DNA of 64,000 nt from Streptomyces sp. CHD11 (GTDB lineage Bacteria; Actinomycetota; Actinomycetes; Streptomycetales; Streptomycetaceae), in contig NZ_JABTTS010000010.1 of NCBI RefSeq assembly GCF_018638295.1, positions 1 to 64,000 of the forward strand, in the 5' to 3' direction. Of the stretch, positions 34,124-43,274 are shown piece after piece. The stretch's first letter is position 1. The number at the start of each line of letters is the position of its first letter. Below the pieces are notes generated by a model. That model made no database searches and was not told the DNA's origin. It saw only the letters and a list, made by a program, of their open reading frames with translations. A program made the translations under genes and the position numbers.

Positions 34124-35033
34124 ACCGCACCTCCGTCCCGCAGATCTCGTAGCCGAACCACTTGTTGATCGCGATCATCGGCTCGTTCCCGGTGTCGTTG
34201 CCCGTGAACGCCTCCGTGTACCCGGCCGCGCGGGCCCGATGCAGGGAGTCGTTCTTCGCGAGCTTGGCCAGGCCCCGGCCGCGGTGGGCGCGGGCGGTGC
34301 CGGTCATCCCCGTGGCGTACCGGGTGCCGCCGTCCGCGCGGGCCGCGGAGAAGGCGGCGGGACGGCCGTCGACCAGCGCCACGGTGGTCAGCTCCGCGCT
34401 GAACAGCGGATGCCGCCAGGTCTCCGCCAGCCAGGCCTCGTAGTCGGTGAGCTCGGTGTCCACGTCGCTCGGCTCGTCCGCGGTCGTCTCCGCGTCCAGT
34501 TCGAAGAGCGGGCGCGGGTCGGCGGCGAAGTCGGAGGCCGGGCGCAGTTCCACACCCGGCGGCGGCTCCCGGAGCGGGGGCAGGGCGCCGTTCGCCAGGT
34601 CCAGACGGAGGAAGTGGGCGGAGCGGCCGGCCCGGTAGCCGTGCCGTCCGGCGAAGGCGCGGTTGCCCGGCTCGTCCAGCACCCAGGCCAGCAGCCTGGT
34701 GGCCCCGTGAGCGGTCAGGTGCTTCTCGGCGGCGCGTACCAGCAGGGTCCCGGCGCCCCGGCGCGTGTGCTCCGGGTGGACGTACACGTTGAGGCTGCCC
34801 TGGCCGGGCTCGGCGCTCTCGTGCGTCAGGTGCACCTGGGCCGTGCCGATCACCTCTCCGTCCGCCACGGCCACCAGGGGCCGGTAGTGGGCGTCGGGAC
34901 GCAGCTGGGTCAGGTCGTGGGCCAGGGAGCCCGGGGTGACGAGGATGAACGGCAGCGCGGCATGCCGGACGCGGGCGAAGCCCTCGAGATCGGCGCGCGC
35001 GTCGGGGCGCAGGTCGCGGACGGTCACTGTCAT
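34104..35033 (-). CDS. Tandem-domain GNAT N-acetyltransferase
   Basis: 309 residues from ATG 35033. Two GNAT folds are present: residues ~5-150 with VYVHPEHTRRGAGTLLVRAAEKH (acetyl-CoA loop RRGxGxxL) and residues ~180-309 with GTARAHRGRGLAKLAKNDSLHRARAAG, followed by NDTGNEPMIAINKWFGYE. This two-domain type acetylates small molecules in the known cases; substrate unknown. TAGCGT 8 bases before the ATG suggests a leaderless message. It shares a 71-base divergent promoter region with the GntR gene. Confidence 0.86.
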   Translation of the reverse strand: MTVTVRDLRPDARADLEGFARVRHAALPFILVTPGSLAHDLTQLRPDAHYRPLVAVADGEVIGTAQVHLTHESAEPGQGSLNVYVHPEHTRRGAGTLLVRAAEKHLTAHGATRLLAWVLDEPGNRAFAGRHGYRAGRSAHFLRLDLANGALPPLREPPPGVELRPASDFAADPRPLFELDAETTADEPSDVDTELTDYEAWLAETWRHPLFSAELTTVALVDGRPAAFSAARADGGTRYATGMTGTARAHRGRGLAKLAKNDSLHRARAAGYTEAFTGNDTGNEPMIAINKWFGYEICGTEVRYVRTRG

Positions 35034-35041
35034 GAGGGCGC

Positions 35042-35098
35042 ACGCTACGGGGGCGTGGCCGGGGGACGCCTCCCATTTTCCGGCGGGTGCGGGACAAT
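35042..35098. promoter_or_regulatory. Divergent leaderless promoters
   Basis: TAGCGT (35042-35047, minus strand) lies 8 bases before ATG 35033 and GACAAT (35093-35098, plus strand) lies 6 bases before GTG 35105. Both genes lack ribosome sites. The GntR regulator likely acts within this short shared interval. Confidence 0.5.
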
Positions 35099-35104
35099 CG
35101 GGCC

Positions 35105-35470
35105 GTGACCTTGAAGATCCATATCGATGACGACACACCGCCGTACGAGCAGGTGCGGGCGCAGATCTCCGAGCAGGCCCGGTCGGGTGTGCTGCCGGTG
35201 GGGTACCGGCTGCCGACGGTGCGGGGGCTGGCCGGGACGCTCGGCCTCGCGGCGAACACGGTGGCCAAGGCGTACCGGGCGCTGGAGGCGGACGGGGTGA
35301 TCGAGACGCGGGGGCGCAACGGGACGTTCGTCGCTGCGGCGGGGGCAGGAGCGGAGCGGGAGCTGGCGTCCGCGGGCCAGGCGTATGCCGCGAGGGCGCG
35401 GCGGCTGGGGTGCTCGGAGGAGGAGGCGCTGGCGGCGGTGCGGGACGCACTGCGTGCGGCGTACGGGTGA
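35105..35470 (+). CDS. GntR-family regulator, YtrA subfamily
   Basis: 121 residues. A complete GntR winged helix (PPYEQVRAQISEQARSGVLPVGYRLPTVRGLAGTLGLAANTVAKAYRALEADGVIETRGRNGTFV) is followed by only ~45 residues, the small dimerising C-terminus of the YtrA type, which in other bacteria usually controls ABC exporters. None lies here; the divergent acetyltransferase gene is the closest candidate target. GTG 35105 appears to be a leaderless start. Confidence 0.86.
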   Translation: MTLKIHIDDDTPPYEQVRAQISEQARSGVLPVGYRLPTVRGLAGTLGLAANTVAKAYRALEADGVIETRGRNGTFVAAAGAGAERELASAGQAYAARARRLGCSEEEALAAVRDALRAAYG

Positions 35471-35495
35471 GCGGTGTCCTGGCGGGGCCCTGCTT

Positions 35496-35550
35496 GCGGG
35501 TGCGGGTGCGGGTGCGGGTGCGGGTGCGGGTGAGGGTGAGCGTGCGGGTG
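35496..35550. repeat. Hexanucleotide tandem repeat (GCGGGT)n
   Basis: About six perfect GCGGGT units from 35496 are followed by imperfect ones (GAGGGT, GAGCGT, GCGGGT). It lies just after the GntR stop. Such tracts can change length by slippage. Confidence 0.7.
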
Positions 35551-35554
35551 GGTT

Positions 35555-35590
35555 GGGGCTGGGCGCGCAGTTCCCCGCGCCCCTGGGGGC
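35555..35590. repeat. Streptomyces-type palindromic intergenic element
   Basis: The sequence around CGCGCAGTTCCCCGCGCCCC carries inverted GGGCGCG/CGCGCCC-type arms. From memory, very similar CGGGGAACTGCGCG elements are scattered through Streptomyces intergenic regions, often as terminators. It lies between the GntR gene and the end of the AAA ATPase gene, so it may end both. Confidence 0.5.
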
Positions 35591-35667
35591 TGGGGTGGGC
35601 GTCGGCTGTGACGCTGCCGCCGTCCGGCCGTCCCGCCGTTGCCGGGGTGTTGGTCGGTGAGGGGGTT

Positions 35668-36762
35668 CTACAGGTACAGGCCTGCTTCCGTGGTGGGGCG
35701 GGGTTCCGGGAGGGTGGTGGGGGACGTGCCGCGGCGCAGGGCGTACAGCTCGGCCAGGGTCGCGCCCTCGCGGCCGACGCCCTCCTCGGTGCCCAGCCAG
35801 TTCACCGCCTCCGCGCGGGTCAGCTGACCCACCTCGATCCGGGCCAGGCAGCGGCCGGGGCGGACCACGGCCGGGTGCAGGCGCTCCAGGTCCTCGTTGG
35901 TGGTGACCCCGACCAGGACGTTGCGGCCCTGGCCGAGCAGACCGTCCGTCAGGTTCAGCAGCCGGGACAGCGCCTGCCCGGCGGTGTGCTTGGCCTCGCC
36001 GCGGATCAGTTCGTCGCAGTCCTCGAGGAGCAGCAGCCGCCAGCGGCCCTTGCCCGCCGCGTCCTCCTCGCCGATCGCGATGTCCATCAGGTAGCCGACG
36101 TCGGAGAAGAGCCGTTCCGGGTCCAGCACGCAGTCCACCTGGCACCAGTCCCGCCAGGACCGGGCCAGCGTGCGCAGTGCGGAGGTCTTGCCGGTGCCCG
36201 GCGGGCCGTGCAGCAGGAGCAGCCGGCCGGAGATGTCCTCGGGGGTGGTCTTCATCAGACGGTCCATCGCGTCCGCCACCGGCGCGGTGTAGTTGGACCG
36301 GATCTCCTCCCAGGTGCCCGCCGAGATCTGCCGGGTGGTGCGGTGCGGGCCGCGCCTGGGGGAGACGTACCAGAACCCCATGGCGACGTTCTCCGGCTGT
36401 GGTTCGGGCTCGTCCGCCGCGCCGTCGGTGGCCTCGTCCAGGATCTTCGCGGCGAGGTCGGCGCTGGTCGCGGTGACCGTGACGTCGGCGCCCCGGTTCC
36501 AGCGGGAGACCAGCAGCGTCCAGCCGTCGCCCTCGGCCAGGGTGGCGCTGCGGTCGTCGTCCCTGGCGAGCCGCAGCACTCGCGCGCCCGCGGGCAGCAG
36601 GGTCGCGCCGGAGCGCACGCGGTCGATGTTGACGGCGTGCGAGTACGGCTGCTCGCCCGTCGCGAAGCGGCCGAGGAACAGCGCGTCGACGACATCGGAC
36701 GGGGAGTCGCTGTCGTCGACGTTGAGCCGGATCGGCAGTGCGTCGTGCGGGTGCGCGGACAT
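35668..36762 (-). CDS. AAA ATPase with N-terminal DUF5925 domain
   Basis: 364 residues from ATG 36762; an in-frame GTG 36780 is an alternative. Residues 1-~140 form the DUF5925 domain (IRLNVDDSDSPSDVVDALFLGRFATGEQPYSHA). The ATPase follows: Walker A LLHGPPGTGKTSALR near residue 185, Walker B LLLLEDCDEL, sensor NVLVGVTTNED and arginine-finger region HPAVVRPGRC. Such proteins are typically hexameric remodellers; no partner is encoded beside it. Cellular role unknown. Confidence 0.85.
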   Translation of the reverse strand: MSAHPHDALPIRLNVDDSDSPSDVVDALFLGRFATGEQPYSHAVNIDRVRSGATLLPAGARVLRLARDDDRSATLAEGDGWTLLVSRWNRGADVTVTATSADLAAKILDEATDGAADEPEPQPENVAMGFWYVSPRRGPHRTTRQISAGTWEEIRSNYTAPVADAMDRLMKTTPEDISGRLLLLHGPPGTGKTSALRTLARSWRDWCQVDCVLDPERLFSDVGYLMDIAIGEEDAAGKGRWRLLLLEDCDELIRGEAKHTAGQALSRLLNLTDGLLGQGRNVLVGVTTNEDLERLHPAVVRPGRCLARIEVGQLTRAEAVNWLGTEEGVGREGATLAELYALRRGTSPTTLPEPRPTTEAGLYL

Positions 36763-36823
36763 GCCGCCATGATCGGTCACCGGGACGCCGCGCGCACCCG
36801 GTTTCCGAGGTGCGCGCGGATCG

Positions 36824-37072
36824 TCACCGTACGGGCCCGTCTGTTCGATCCGGCGGGCGGCGGATCAGCCGTCCGGCCTGGCGGGCGCGGCGCGCCATCG
36901 CGTACCCCTTGGTCAGGGCCCGGTCCCCGGTGACGGCGCGGGTGACGGCCCGGCCCCTCGACCAGCCGTTCGACTCGGCCGTGGACGTGGACCTGCGCAC
37001 CGTCAGGCGCCGCAGGGCGTACGGCCGCTGGGCGCGGCGGGCGAGGCCGACGGCGAGGGCGATGCGGCCCAC
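36824..37072 (-). CDS. Small very basic hypothetical protein, 82 residues
   Basis: From GTG 37072 the frame reads VGRIALAVGLARRAQRPYALRRLTVRRSTSTAESNGW and ends RPPDRTDGPVR. Third positions are almost all G or C until the last ten codons, which supports a real gene; upstream of the GTG the bias fades near 37130. No ribosome site was found, so the start is uncertain. About one residue in four is Arg. It is divergent from the SGNH hydrolase gene. No family recognised. Confidence 0.5.
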   Translation of the reverse strand: MGRIALAVGLARRAQRPYALRRLTVRRSTSTAESNGWSRGRAVTRAVTGDRALTKGYAMARRARQAGRLIRRPPDRTDGPVR

Positions 37073-37217
37073 TCCGTAGGGGGCGTCAGGGGTGGAGGAT
37101 CCCCGCGGCCGGATCTCGTCCAGGAACGAACGGTAACAGTTTTGGCATGGACACTTCCAGTCAACACGCGTAGTTGGTACCACGGTTGGGGCAGAGATCC
37201 TGCTAAAGGGAGGTTCC

Positions 37218-38024
37218 ATGAGACGTTCCCGACTTGTCCTCTTCCTCGGCGCACTCCTTCTCGCCGTCACCACCGCCCTCACCGGGGCCGCGGCCGCGCA
37301 CGCGTCCCAACAGGCCGCGCCCGGCGGCTACGTGGCGCTCGGCGACTCCTACTCCTCGGGTGTCGGAGCCGGTAGCTACATCTCCTCCAGTGGCGACTGC
37401 AAGCGCAGCACGAAGGCATACCCCTACCTCTGGGCGGCCGCCAACTCACCCTCGTCCTTCGACTTCACCGCCTGCTCGGGCGCTCGAACGAGTGATGTTC
37501 TCTCCGGGCAGCTCGGCCCGCTCTCCAGCTCCACCGGCCTGGTCTCGATCAGCGTCGGCGGCAACGACGCCGGTTTCGCCGACGTCATGACGACCTGTGT
37601 GCTCCAGTCCGAGAGCTCCTGCCTCGACCGGATCGCCACCGCGCGGGCGTACGTCGGCTCGACGCTGCCCGGCCGGCTCGACGGCGTGTACTCGGCGATC
37701 CGCGACCGGGCGCCGAACGCGGAGGTCGTGGTGCTCGGTTACCCCCGCTTCTACAAGCTCGGCACCACCTGCATCGGCCTCTCCGAGACCAAGCGGAAGG
37801 CGATCAACGAAGCCGCCGACCTCCTCGCCGGCACCATCGCCCAGCGCGCCGCGGCGCACGGCTACGCCTTCGGTGACGTCCGCACCACCTTCACCGGCCA
37901 CGAGATCTGCTCCGGCAGCTCATGGCTGCACAGCGTGGACTGGCTCAACATCGGCAACTCGTACCACCCGAAGGCGGCCGGCCAGTCGGGCGGCTACCTG
38001 CCGGTGCTGAACGCGGCGGCCTGA
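37218..38024 (+). CDS. Secreted SGNH hydrolase (esterase/lipase)
   Basis: 268 residues. Signal peptide of ~30 residues. SGNH blocks: block I YVALGDSYSSGVGAG (Ser nucleophile), a Gly in CSGARTSDVL, block III VSISVGGNDAGFADV (Asn), block V WLNIGNSYHPKAAGQ (His). Six cysteines in the mature part (GDCKRS, TACSG, TTCV, SSCLD, TTCIG, EICSG) match the three-disulfide pattern of Streptomyces SGNH lipases. ATG 37218 follows GGGAGG. It hydrolyses esters outside the cell; preferred chain length unknown. Confidence 0.92.
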   Translation: MRRSRLVLFLGALLLAVTTALTGAAAAHASQQAAPGGYVALGDSYSSGVGAGSYISSSGDCKRSTKAYPYLWAAANSPSSFDFTACSGARTSDVLSGQLGPLSSSTGLVSISVGGNDAGFADVMTTCVLQSESSCLDRIATARAYVGSTLPGRLDGVYSAIRDRAPNAEVVVLGYPRFYKLGTTCIGLSETKRKAINEAADLLAGTIAQRAAAHGYAFGDVRTTFTGHEICSGSSWLHSVDWLNIGNSYHPKAAGQSGGYLPVLNAAA

Positions 38025-38028
38025 CCGG

Positions 38029-39657
38029 TCAGTACTCCTCGTCCTGCGAACCGGAGGCAGTCTCGGAGGCCCCGCCCGTCGGGGTCTCCGACCCGCACGT
38101 CACCGAGAACGGAACCGTCCGCGAGGTGGTGTGCACCGGCTCGCGGACCTCGACACCGATCGCGCTCCGGTACGTCCCGCTCTCCGAGTACGTCGTCACG
38201 GAGACCGTGTCCTCCTTCGACCGCCCGCCCCCCTCGGGGAACGACAGCTTCCGCCAGCCGGGATCGGCCACCGAGCCGTCCTCGGCCACCCAGCGGTAGG
38301 ACACCTCGGCCGGCAGCCGGCCCACGGTGAACGTCGCCGTGAAGGCGGGCGCCCGCTCACCCGGCGGCGGACAGCTCCCGGAGTACTCCGTGCGCGCGCC
38401 GGTCACCGTGACCGACACGGTCCGCGGCGGCGGAGCGCCCGCTCGTTCATCGTCGTCCCCGACGGTGGGCGAGGGCGCCGGATCCTCCGTGCGCGGCGCC
38501 CCGCCGGCGCCCTCGGTCCCTTCCTCACCGGTCCGCGCGGGTGAACTCGCGCCTTTGCCGGCGCTCTTGCCCTCCGGTCCGCCGCCCTGGCGGTTCAGCA
38601 GGGCGTACGTCAGCCCGGCCAGCGCCAGGGCCAGGACGACCACGCCCGCGACCAGGACGACGGCACCGCGCCGGTCGCGCCCCGGCCGGGTGACCGCGGT
38701 GGCCGGATCTCTCGTGAGCGGCTGCCGGGGAGCGGGCGACGGCGTCACCGCCGGGGACGCAGCCGGAAGCGGAAGCGCGGCCACCGTGGGGGCGTACGGC
38801 CCCGGACGTGTCGTGTCCGCGCGCGAGGCCCCGCCCGCCGCGATGAGCCGCAGCTCCTCCTGCGCCCGCTCCGCCGACAGCCGCTCGGCCGGTTGCTTGC
38901 GCAACAGCCCGTCGATGACGGGGGCGAGCGGACCGGCCCGTCGCGGCGGTGGCAGCTCCTCGTCCACGATCGCCCGCAGCGTGCTCAGCGGAGTGTCGTG
39001 CCGAAAGGGCGAGACGCCCTCCACCGCCGCGTACAGCAGCACGCCGAGCGACCACAGATCCGACTCGGGTCCCGGCGTACGCCCCAGCGCACGCTCCGGG
39101 GCGAGGAACTCGGGCGAGCCGACGACCTCCCCGGTCATGGTGAGTGCGGAGCTGCCCTCGACCATGGCGATCCCGAAGTCGGTGAGCACGACCCGTCCGT
39201 CGTTCGAGATCAGCACGTTCCCGGGCTTCACATCCCGGTGCAGCACCCCGGCCCCGTGCGCCGCCCGCAGTGCGGTGAGCACCTCCGCGCCGATGCCCGC
39301 GGCCCTCGGCGGCGCGATCGGGCCCTCCGCTTCCAGCACCTCGGCGAGCGACAGGCCGCGGACCAGTTCCATGACGATCCACGGGCGCCCGTCCTCGGTC
39401 GCCACGTCGTACACCGTCACGACGTTGCGGTCGGCGATCCGGGCCGCCGCCCACGCCTCACGCTCCAGACGGGCGTACATCCGCTCCACGTCCGACGCCG
39501 GCAGTCCGGCCGGGGCGCGCACCTCCTTGACGGCGACCTCGCGGTGCAGCAGCTCGTCGCGGGCCCGCCACACCGTTCCCATCCCGCCCTCGCCGAGCGG
39601 TGACAGCAGCCGGTAGCGGTCCGCGATCACCCGCTCACTGCCCGGTTCTTCGGACAC
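38029..39657 (-). CDS. Transmembrane Ser/Thr protein kinase, PknB type
   Basis: 542 residues from GTG 39657. The kinase domain (residues ~12-270) is intact: YRLLSPLGEGGMGTVWRA, VAVKEV (Lys), HRDVKPGN (catalytic loop), DFGIAM, SPEFLAPER. A Pro/Ala-rich juxtamembrane part leads to a single helix at about 330-352 (VVLVAGVVVLALALAGLTYALL). Outside, an acidic linker precedes a ~110-residue beta-sandwich-like domain with two Cys (GSCPPP, VTCGSE) and no PASTA repeats. The ligand is unknown. The 3' end lies 4 bases from the SGNH gene's stop. Confidence 0.9.
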   Translation of the reverse strand: MSEEPGSERVIADRYRLLSPLGEGGMGTVWRARDELLHREVAVKEVRAPAGLPASDVERMYARLEREAWAAARIADRNVVTVYDVATEDGRPWIVMELVRGLSLAEVLEAEGPIAPPRAAGIGAEVLTALRAAHGAGVLHRDVKPGNVLISNDGRVVLTDFGIAMVEGSSALTMTGEVVGSPEFLAPERALGRTPGPESDLWSLGVLLYAAVEGVSPFRHDTPLSTLRAIVDEELPPPRRAGPLAPVIDGLLRKQPAERLSAERAQEELRLIAAGGASRADTTRPGPYAPTVAALPLPAASPAVTPSPAPRQPLTRDPATAVTRPGRDRRGAVVLVAGVVVLALALAGLTYALLNRQGGGPEGKSAGKGASSPARTGEEGTEGAGGAPRTEDPAPSPTVGDDDERAGAPPPRTVSVTVTGARTEYSGSCPPPGERAPAFTATFTVGRLPAEVSYRWVAEDGSVADPGWRKLSFPEGGGRSKEDTVSVTTYSESGTYRSAIGVEVREPVHTTSRTVPFSVTCGSETPTGGASETASGSQDEEY

Positions 39658-39706
39658 GGCGCCCCCATTCGCATCCGGGCGAGTTCTCCCTCCCTGTGAA
39701 AGTAGC

Positions 39707-41305
39707 TCAGCCGAGTGCGGATGCGGCCCCCCTGAACAGCAATCCGGCTCCCAGGACCACGACGACGAAGGCCGACCCCAGGGGCGCACTCCGGCGCACC
39801 AGGGCCGCCCAGGGGGCAGCCGTCCAGCGCGGACGCCGGGCGAGCAGCCGGGTCATGCCGCTGCCGGCCTTGACGACCGCGTACCCGGCCGCCGTGAGGG
39901 TGAGGGCCAGCCCGACCCCGTACGCGACCACGAGCAGCAGCCCGAACCAGGCATGGCCGAGCGCCGCGGCGCCGACCAGCACCACGACGGCGGACGGGCT
40001 GGGCACCAGCCCGCCGGCGAACCCGAGCAGGATCGTGCCGCGCAGGGTGGGCGCGGTGGGGTGGGTGTGGGTGCGGCCGCCGTGGGTGTGCTCGACGTGG
40101 GTGTGAGCGTGGGGGTGCTCGTGGCCGGACGGGTGGTCGTGGCCGTGGCCGTGGTCGTGGTCGTGGTCGTGGGGGTGCTTGTGGCCGGACAGGTGGCCGT
40201 GATCGTGGTCGTGGTCCTGCCCGTGTTCGTGCCGGTGGCCGTCCCCGTGCCGGTGGCCGTGTGCCCCGTGGTCCCGGCCGCGCAGGGCTCGGCGTACGAG
40301 GCTCGCGCCGGCCAGGGTGACCAGGACGCCGCTGGCGATGCCCAGCCAGGCGATCACCGAGGGCGCGGCGGCCGAACCCGCCGTGACCAGCAGGCCCAGG
40401 GCGACCACGCCGAGGGTGTGGGTGACCGTCACCGAGGCGGCCATCGGCAGGACGTCCCGGAGCCGGGCCCTGGCTCCGCGCGCCGCCGCCGTCGCGGCCA
40501 TCAGGGTCTTGCCGTGGCCCGGGGCGAGCGCGTGCGCCGCACCGAGGACGACGGCGATCAGCAGGGCGAGCGCGGCGAAGCCGGCGGTCAGGTCGCGCCG
40601 GGCGACGATGTCGTCGAGTGCGCGGGTCCAGCGGTCGGCGCCGCGCGGCAGCACGGCGGAGGCGGGCGCGTCGGCCTCCTCCTCCGCCAGGGCCGGACCG
40701 CCGGGGCGCAGACGCAGGGTCGCCGTCCTGGTGTCGGCCGGGGACGAGAGCAGTTCCTCCGGATACCGGGTCAGTTCGCGGGACAGCGAGGCCGAGGGCA
40801 CGTCCGAGGCGGTGAGCGTCGTACGGTCCCCCCGCGCGGTGATCTCCCGCCAGCCCGGCCCGGACGCCGCGCCCGCCCCCCGGAAGCGGAGCTCCACACC
40901 CTCCCGTTCCGGGAGCGGCGCGGTCAGCCGGCACTCCACGCGGAGGGTGTCGAGCCCCGCCTGGCCGGGACGCACCCGCGCGCGTGCGTCCCGGACGGCC
41001 AGCGGGACGGTACGGCCGTCGACCCGCACCTCGCTCTCCCGCGCGGCGGTGGCACAGCGTTCCCGGGCCCACCCGTCCCGGCCCAGCCGCTCGACGTCCG
41101 GGCCGGCCTGTGTGGCCGGGATCTCGGCGAGGTCCTCGACATGACGGACGCGGAGTTCACCGGGTGCGGTGATCAGCCCGTCGTAGCGGTTGACGGTGAA
41201 GTTGCCGAGCGGGTGCGCGCTCGCCGTGCCGGCCGGGAGCAGCGTGAGCGCGCCGGCGGCGGTGAGCACGGCGGCGCCGGCGGCGAGGGAACGGCGGGGG
41301 ATCAA
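39707..41305 (-). CDS. NicO-type nickel/cobalt transporter with His-rich loop
   Basis: 532 residues from TTG 41305, overlapping the TPR gene's stop as TTGA. Signal sequence, then a ~200-residue external domain beginning HPLGNFTVNRYDGL, then about six membrane helices. The NicO/RcnA motifs AHALAPGHGKTLMAA and GGLVPSPSAVVVLVGAAALGH are intact. Residues ~346-412 are a loop dominated by His and Asp (about 35 His), fit for binding Ni, Co or Zn. Last gene of the presumed SigK-controlled DUF4331-TPR-NicO operon. Direction of transport cannot be told; the family contains exporters. Confidence 0.85.
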   Translation of the reverse strand: MIPRRSLAAGAAVLTAAGALTLLPAGTASAHPLGNFTVNRYDGLITAPGELRVRHVEDLAEIPATQAGPDVERLGRDGWARERCATAARESEVRVDGRTVPLAVRDARARVRPGQAGLDTLRVECRLTAPLPEREGVELRFRGAGAASGPGWREITARGDRTTLTASDVPSASLSRELTRYPEELLSSPADTRTATLRLRPGGPALAEEEADAPASAVLPRGADRWTRALDDIVARRDLTAGFAALALLIAVVLGAAHALAPGHGKTLMAATAAARGARARLRDVLPMAASVTVTHTLGVVALGLLVTAGSAAAPSVIAWLGIASGVLVTLAGASLVRRALRGRDHGAHGHRHGDGHRHEHGQDHDHDHGHLSGHKHPHDHDHDHGHGHDHPSGHEHPHAHTHVEHTHGGRTHTHPTAPTLRGTILLGFAGGLVPSPSAVVVLVGAAALGHAWFGLLLVVAYGVGLALTLTAAGYAVVKAGSGMTRLLARRPRWTAAPWAALVRRSAPLGSAFVVVVLGAGLLFRGAASALG

Positions 41306-43170
41306 CGCGCCGCCTCCAGCTCCGCGAGCGCGGTCCGTGCCGCGCGGGCGCCCAGCGGCGAGAATCCGGGATTCAGTTCCAGCGCCGCGGTGAGGGAGCC
41401 GCGGGCGGCGCGCTCGTGCCCGGCGGCCTTCTCGATCATTCCCCGGTGGTAGAGGAAGACGGCGTTGCGGTAGCCGGTGGCCGTGGCCCGCCGGGCGTAC
41501 CGGAGGGCCTCCTCGTCCCGTCCGTTGACGTGCAGCGCCCAGGCGAGAGCGTCCGCGGTGTGCACACTGTGCCGCCGCTCCCACTCCGCGCGGGCCGCGC
41601 GCAGGGCCTCGGCCGGGTCGCCGTGGTCGGCCGCGGCGAGCGCGGTGTCGAGGTCGGCCTCCACCCCGCCGACGCGGGCCAGCGCGAACCAGGCGTCGAC
41701 GAGGGCGTACTGGTCGCGTGCCTTCGCACGGTCGCCGTCGGCGCCGCGCGTCTCGTACAACTCGCCGAGCGCGACGAGCGGACCGGGCAGCGGGGAGCGG
41801 GCGACCACACGCTCCAGTGTCCCGACGGCCCCCGCGTGGTCGCCGCTCGCGGCCTGGGCGCGCGCCCGGCCCTCCAGGGCCGGAAGATGGCCGTCGTCGG
41901 CGGCGAGCGCCCGCGCGTAGTGCGTGAGGGCCGTCCGGTACTCGCCCTGGTTCCAGGCGAGCTGTCCCAGCGCGGTCGCCACGTACGCCACGTCGGCCGG
42001 CGAGGCCGCGCCGTCCAGGGCCCGTTCCAGCACCTCCCGCGCGGTGCGTACGTCGCCCCGCAGTTCCCGTACGTAGGCGTACCGCGTGAACACGGGGACC
42101 CCCGGCCGCCTGCGGTCGGCGGTGGACGCGGCCTCGGCGGCCTCCCCGTACCGGCCGAGCTCGACCAGGGCGTCGATACGGGAGCACAGGGCGCGCTCGC
42201 TGTAGGGGTTCTGTTCCAGGGCCCGGCCGGCGTGCTCCAGGGCCCCGGTGAAGTCGTGCCGCGCGGCGGCGAGGGCAGCCTGTCCGGCGAGGGCGGGCTC
42301 GTTGTCCGGTTCCAGGGCGAGGGAACGCTCGAGCGCCCGCTCGGCCTGCGGGTAGCGCGAGGGGTCCCCCTGGAGGCGCGCCTGCTCGACGTAGGCGGTC
42401 CCCAGGGTGGCCCAGCCACCGAAGTCCCGTGGCTGCGCACGCAGGTGGGCCTGCAGGGACCGGATGCCCGCCCCGAGATCACCGCCGGCGAGCACACCGG
42501 CCGCGACCGTCCCGCCCGCCGCGGTCGCGTCCCGCCCGGCCTCCCGGTCCCCGCCCGCCGCGACGCTTGCGGCGGTCATCGCGACGGCCAGCAGGACGGC
42601 GCAGGAAGCGGCGTGCACCCCGGGCCCCCGGCGCGCGGCAGCGGCGAACCGCCGAAGCGCCGCGATCCTCCCCGGCGCGACGCCCGCACCGTCGAGGGTC
42701 GCCGGCTCCCGGATCTCACCGTCGGCGGTCGCCGGCTCCCGGAATCCGGCTTCCGCCTCCGTCCGCGGACCGCCCTCCGGCCCGTCCTTCCCCGCCACCC
42801 GCTTCCCCGCCGCACCGGGGCCGGTGTCCGACCCGTCCCCGGCTGCCGGGCCGTCCTCCGCCCGCGCGGGCCCAGCACCGGCCCGCCCCGTCACCGTGTC
42901 CGGAGCGGCGTCCGGCCGGTGGTGCGCCCCCGGGCGCCGCGCGGCCCCCGGCGCGGGTGCGCGGACCGTGCCGGCGCCCTCGTCGTCGGCCGTCCTCGGC
43001 ACGGGCCCGGCGCCCGGGGCACCGGGCCCGTCCGCCCGGCCGGGCCCCTCCTTCGGTGTCCCGCCCCCGGCGGGCGGTCGTACGGGGTCCGGTGTGTCCT
43101 CGGGGCCGGAGACCGGCGGTACGGCCGCCCGCTCGTTCTCGCGGGCGCTGTCGTTGGTGCGGGGAGCCAT
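41302..43170 (-). CDS. Membrane-anchored TPR protein
   Basis: 622 residues from ATG 43170. The first ~180 residues are Ala/Pro/Gly/Asp-rich and disordered, then one membrane helix (HAASCAVLLAVAMTAASVAAG, ~185-205). About ten TPR-like helical pairs follow (WATLGTAYVEQARLQGDPSRYPQAERALERSLALEPDN, and LFLYHRGMIEKAAGHERAARGSLTAALELNPGF near the end). TPR arrays bind partner proteins; here the array probably lies outside the membrane. It overlaps the NicO gene by 4 bases and follows the DUF4331 gene, so the three are likely one operon. Confidence 0.85.
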   Translation of the reverse strand: MAPRTNDSARENERAAVPPVSGPEDTPDPVRPPAGGGTPKEGPGRADGPGAPGAGPVPRTADDEGAGTVRAPAPGAARRPGAHHRPDAAPDTVTGRAGAGPARAEDGPAAGDGSDTGPGAAGKRVAGKDGPEGGPRTEAEAGFREPATADGEIREPATLDGAGVAPGRIAALRRFAAAARRGPGVHAASCAVLLAVAMTAASVAAGGDREAGRDATAAGGTVAAGVLAGGDLGAGIRSLQAHLRAQPRDFGGWATLGTAYVEQARLQGDPSRYPQAERALERSLALEPDNEPALAGQAALAAARHDFTGALEHAGRALEQNPYSERALCSRIDALVELGRYGEAAEAASTADRRRPGVPVFTRYAYVRELRGDVRTAREVLERALDGAASPADVAYVATALGQLAWNQGEYRTALTHYARALAADDGHLPALEGRARAQAASGDHAGAVGTLERVVARSPLPGPLVALGELYETRGADGDRAKARDQYALVDAWFALARVGGVEADLDTALAAADHGDPAEALRAARAEWERRHSVHTADALAWALHVNGRDEEALRYARRATATGYRNAVFLYHRGMIEKAAGHERAARGSLTAALELNPGFSPLGARAARTALAELEAAR

Positions 43171-43274
43171 GGCCTCTGTCTCTCCTCGGTGCTCGGAGGC
43201 GCGGCCCGTGCCGTGGGGGTCGGGGGACGGGCCGCGCCGGTCGTCGGGGTGGGCCGGAGTACCGGCCGCCGGGG

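Noticed and set aside
40080..40260. Repeated GTGGTCGTGG-like units that resemble a short tandem array or CRISPR
   Set aside because: They are the codons of the His/Asp-rich loop of the NicO transporter; units are irregular and there are no spacers.
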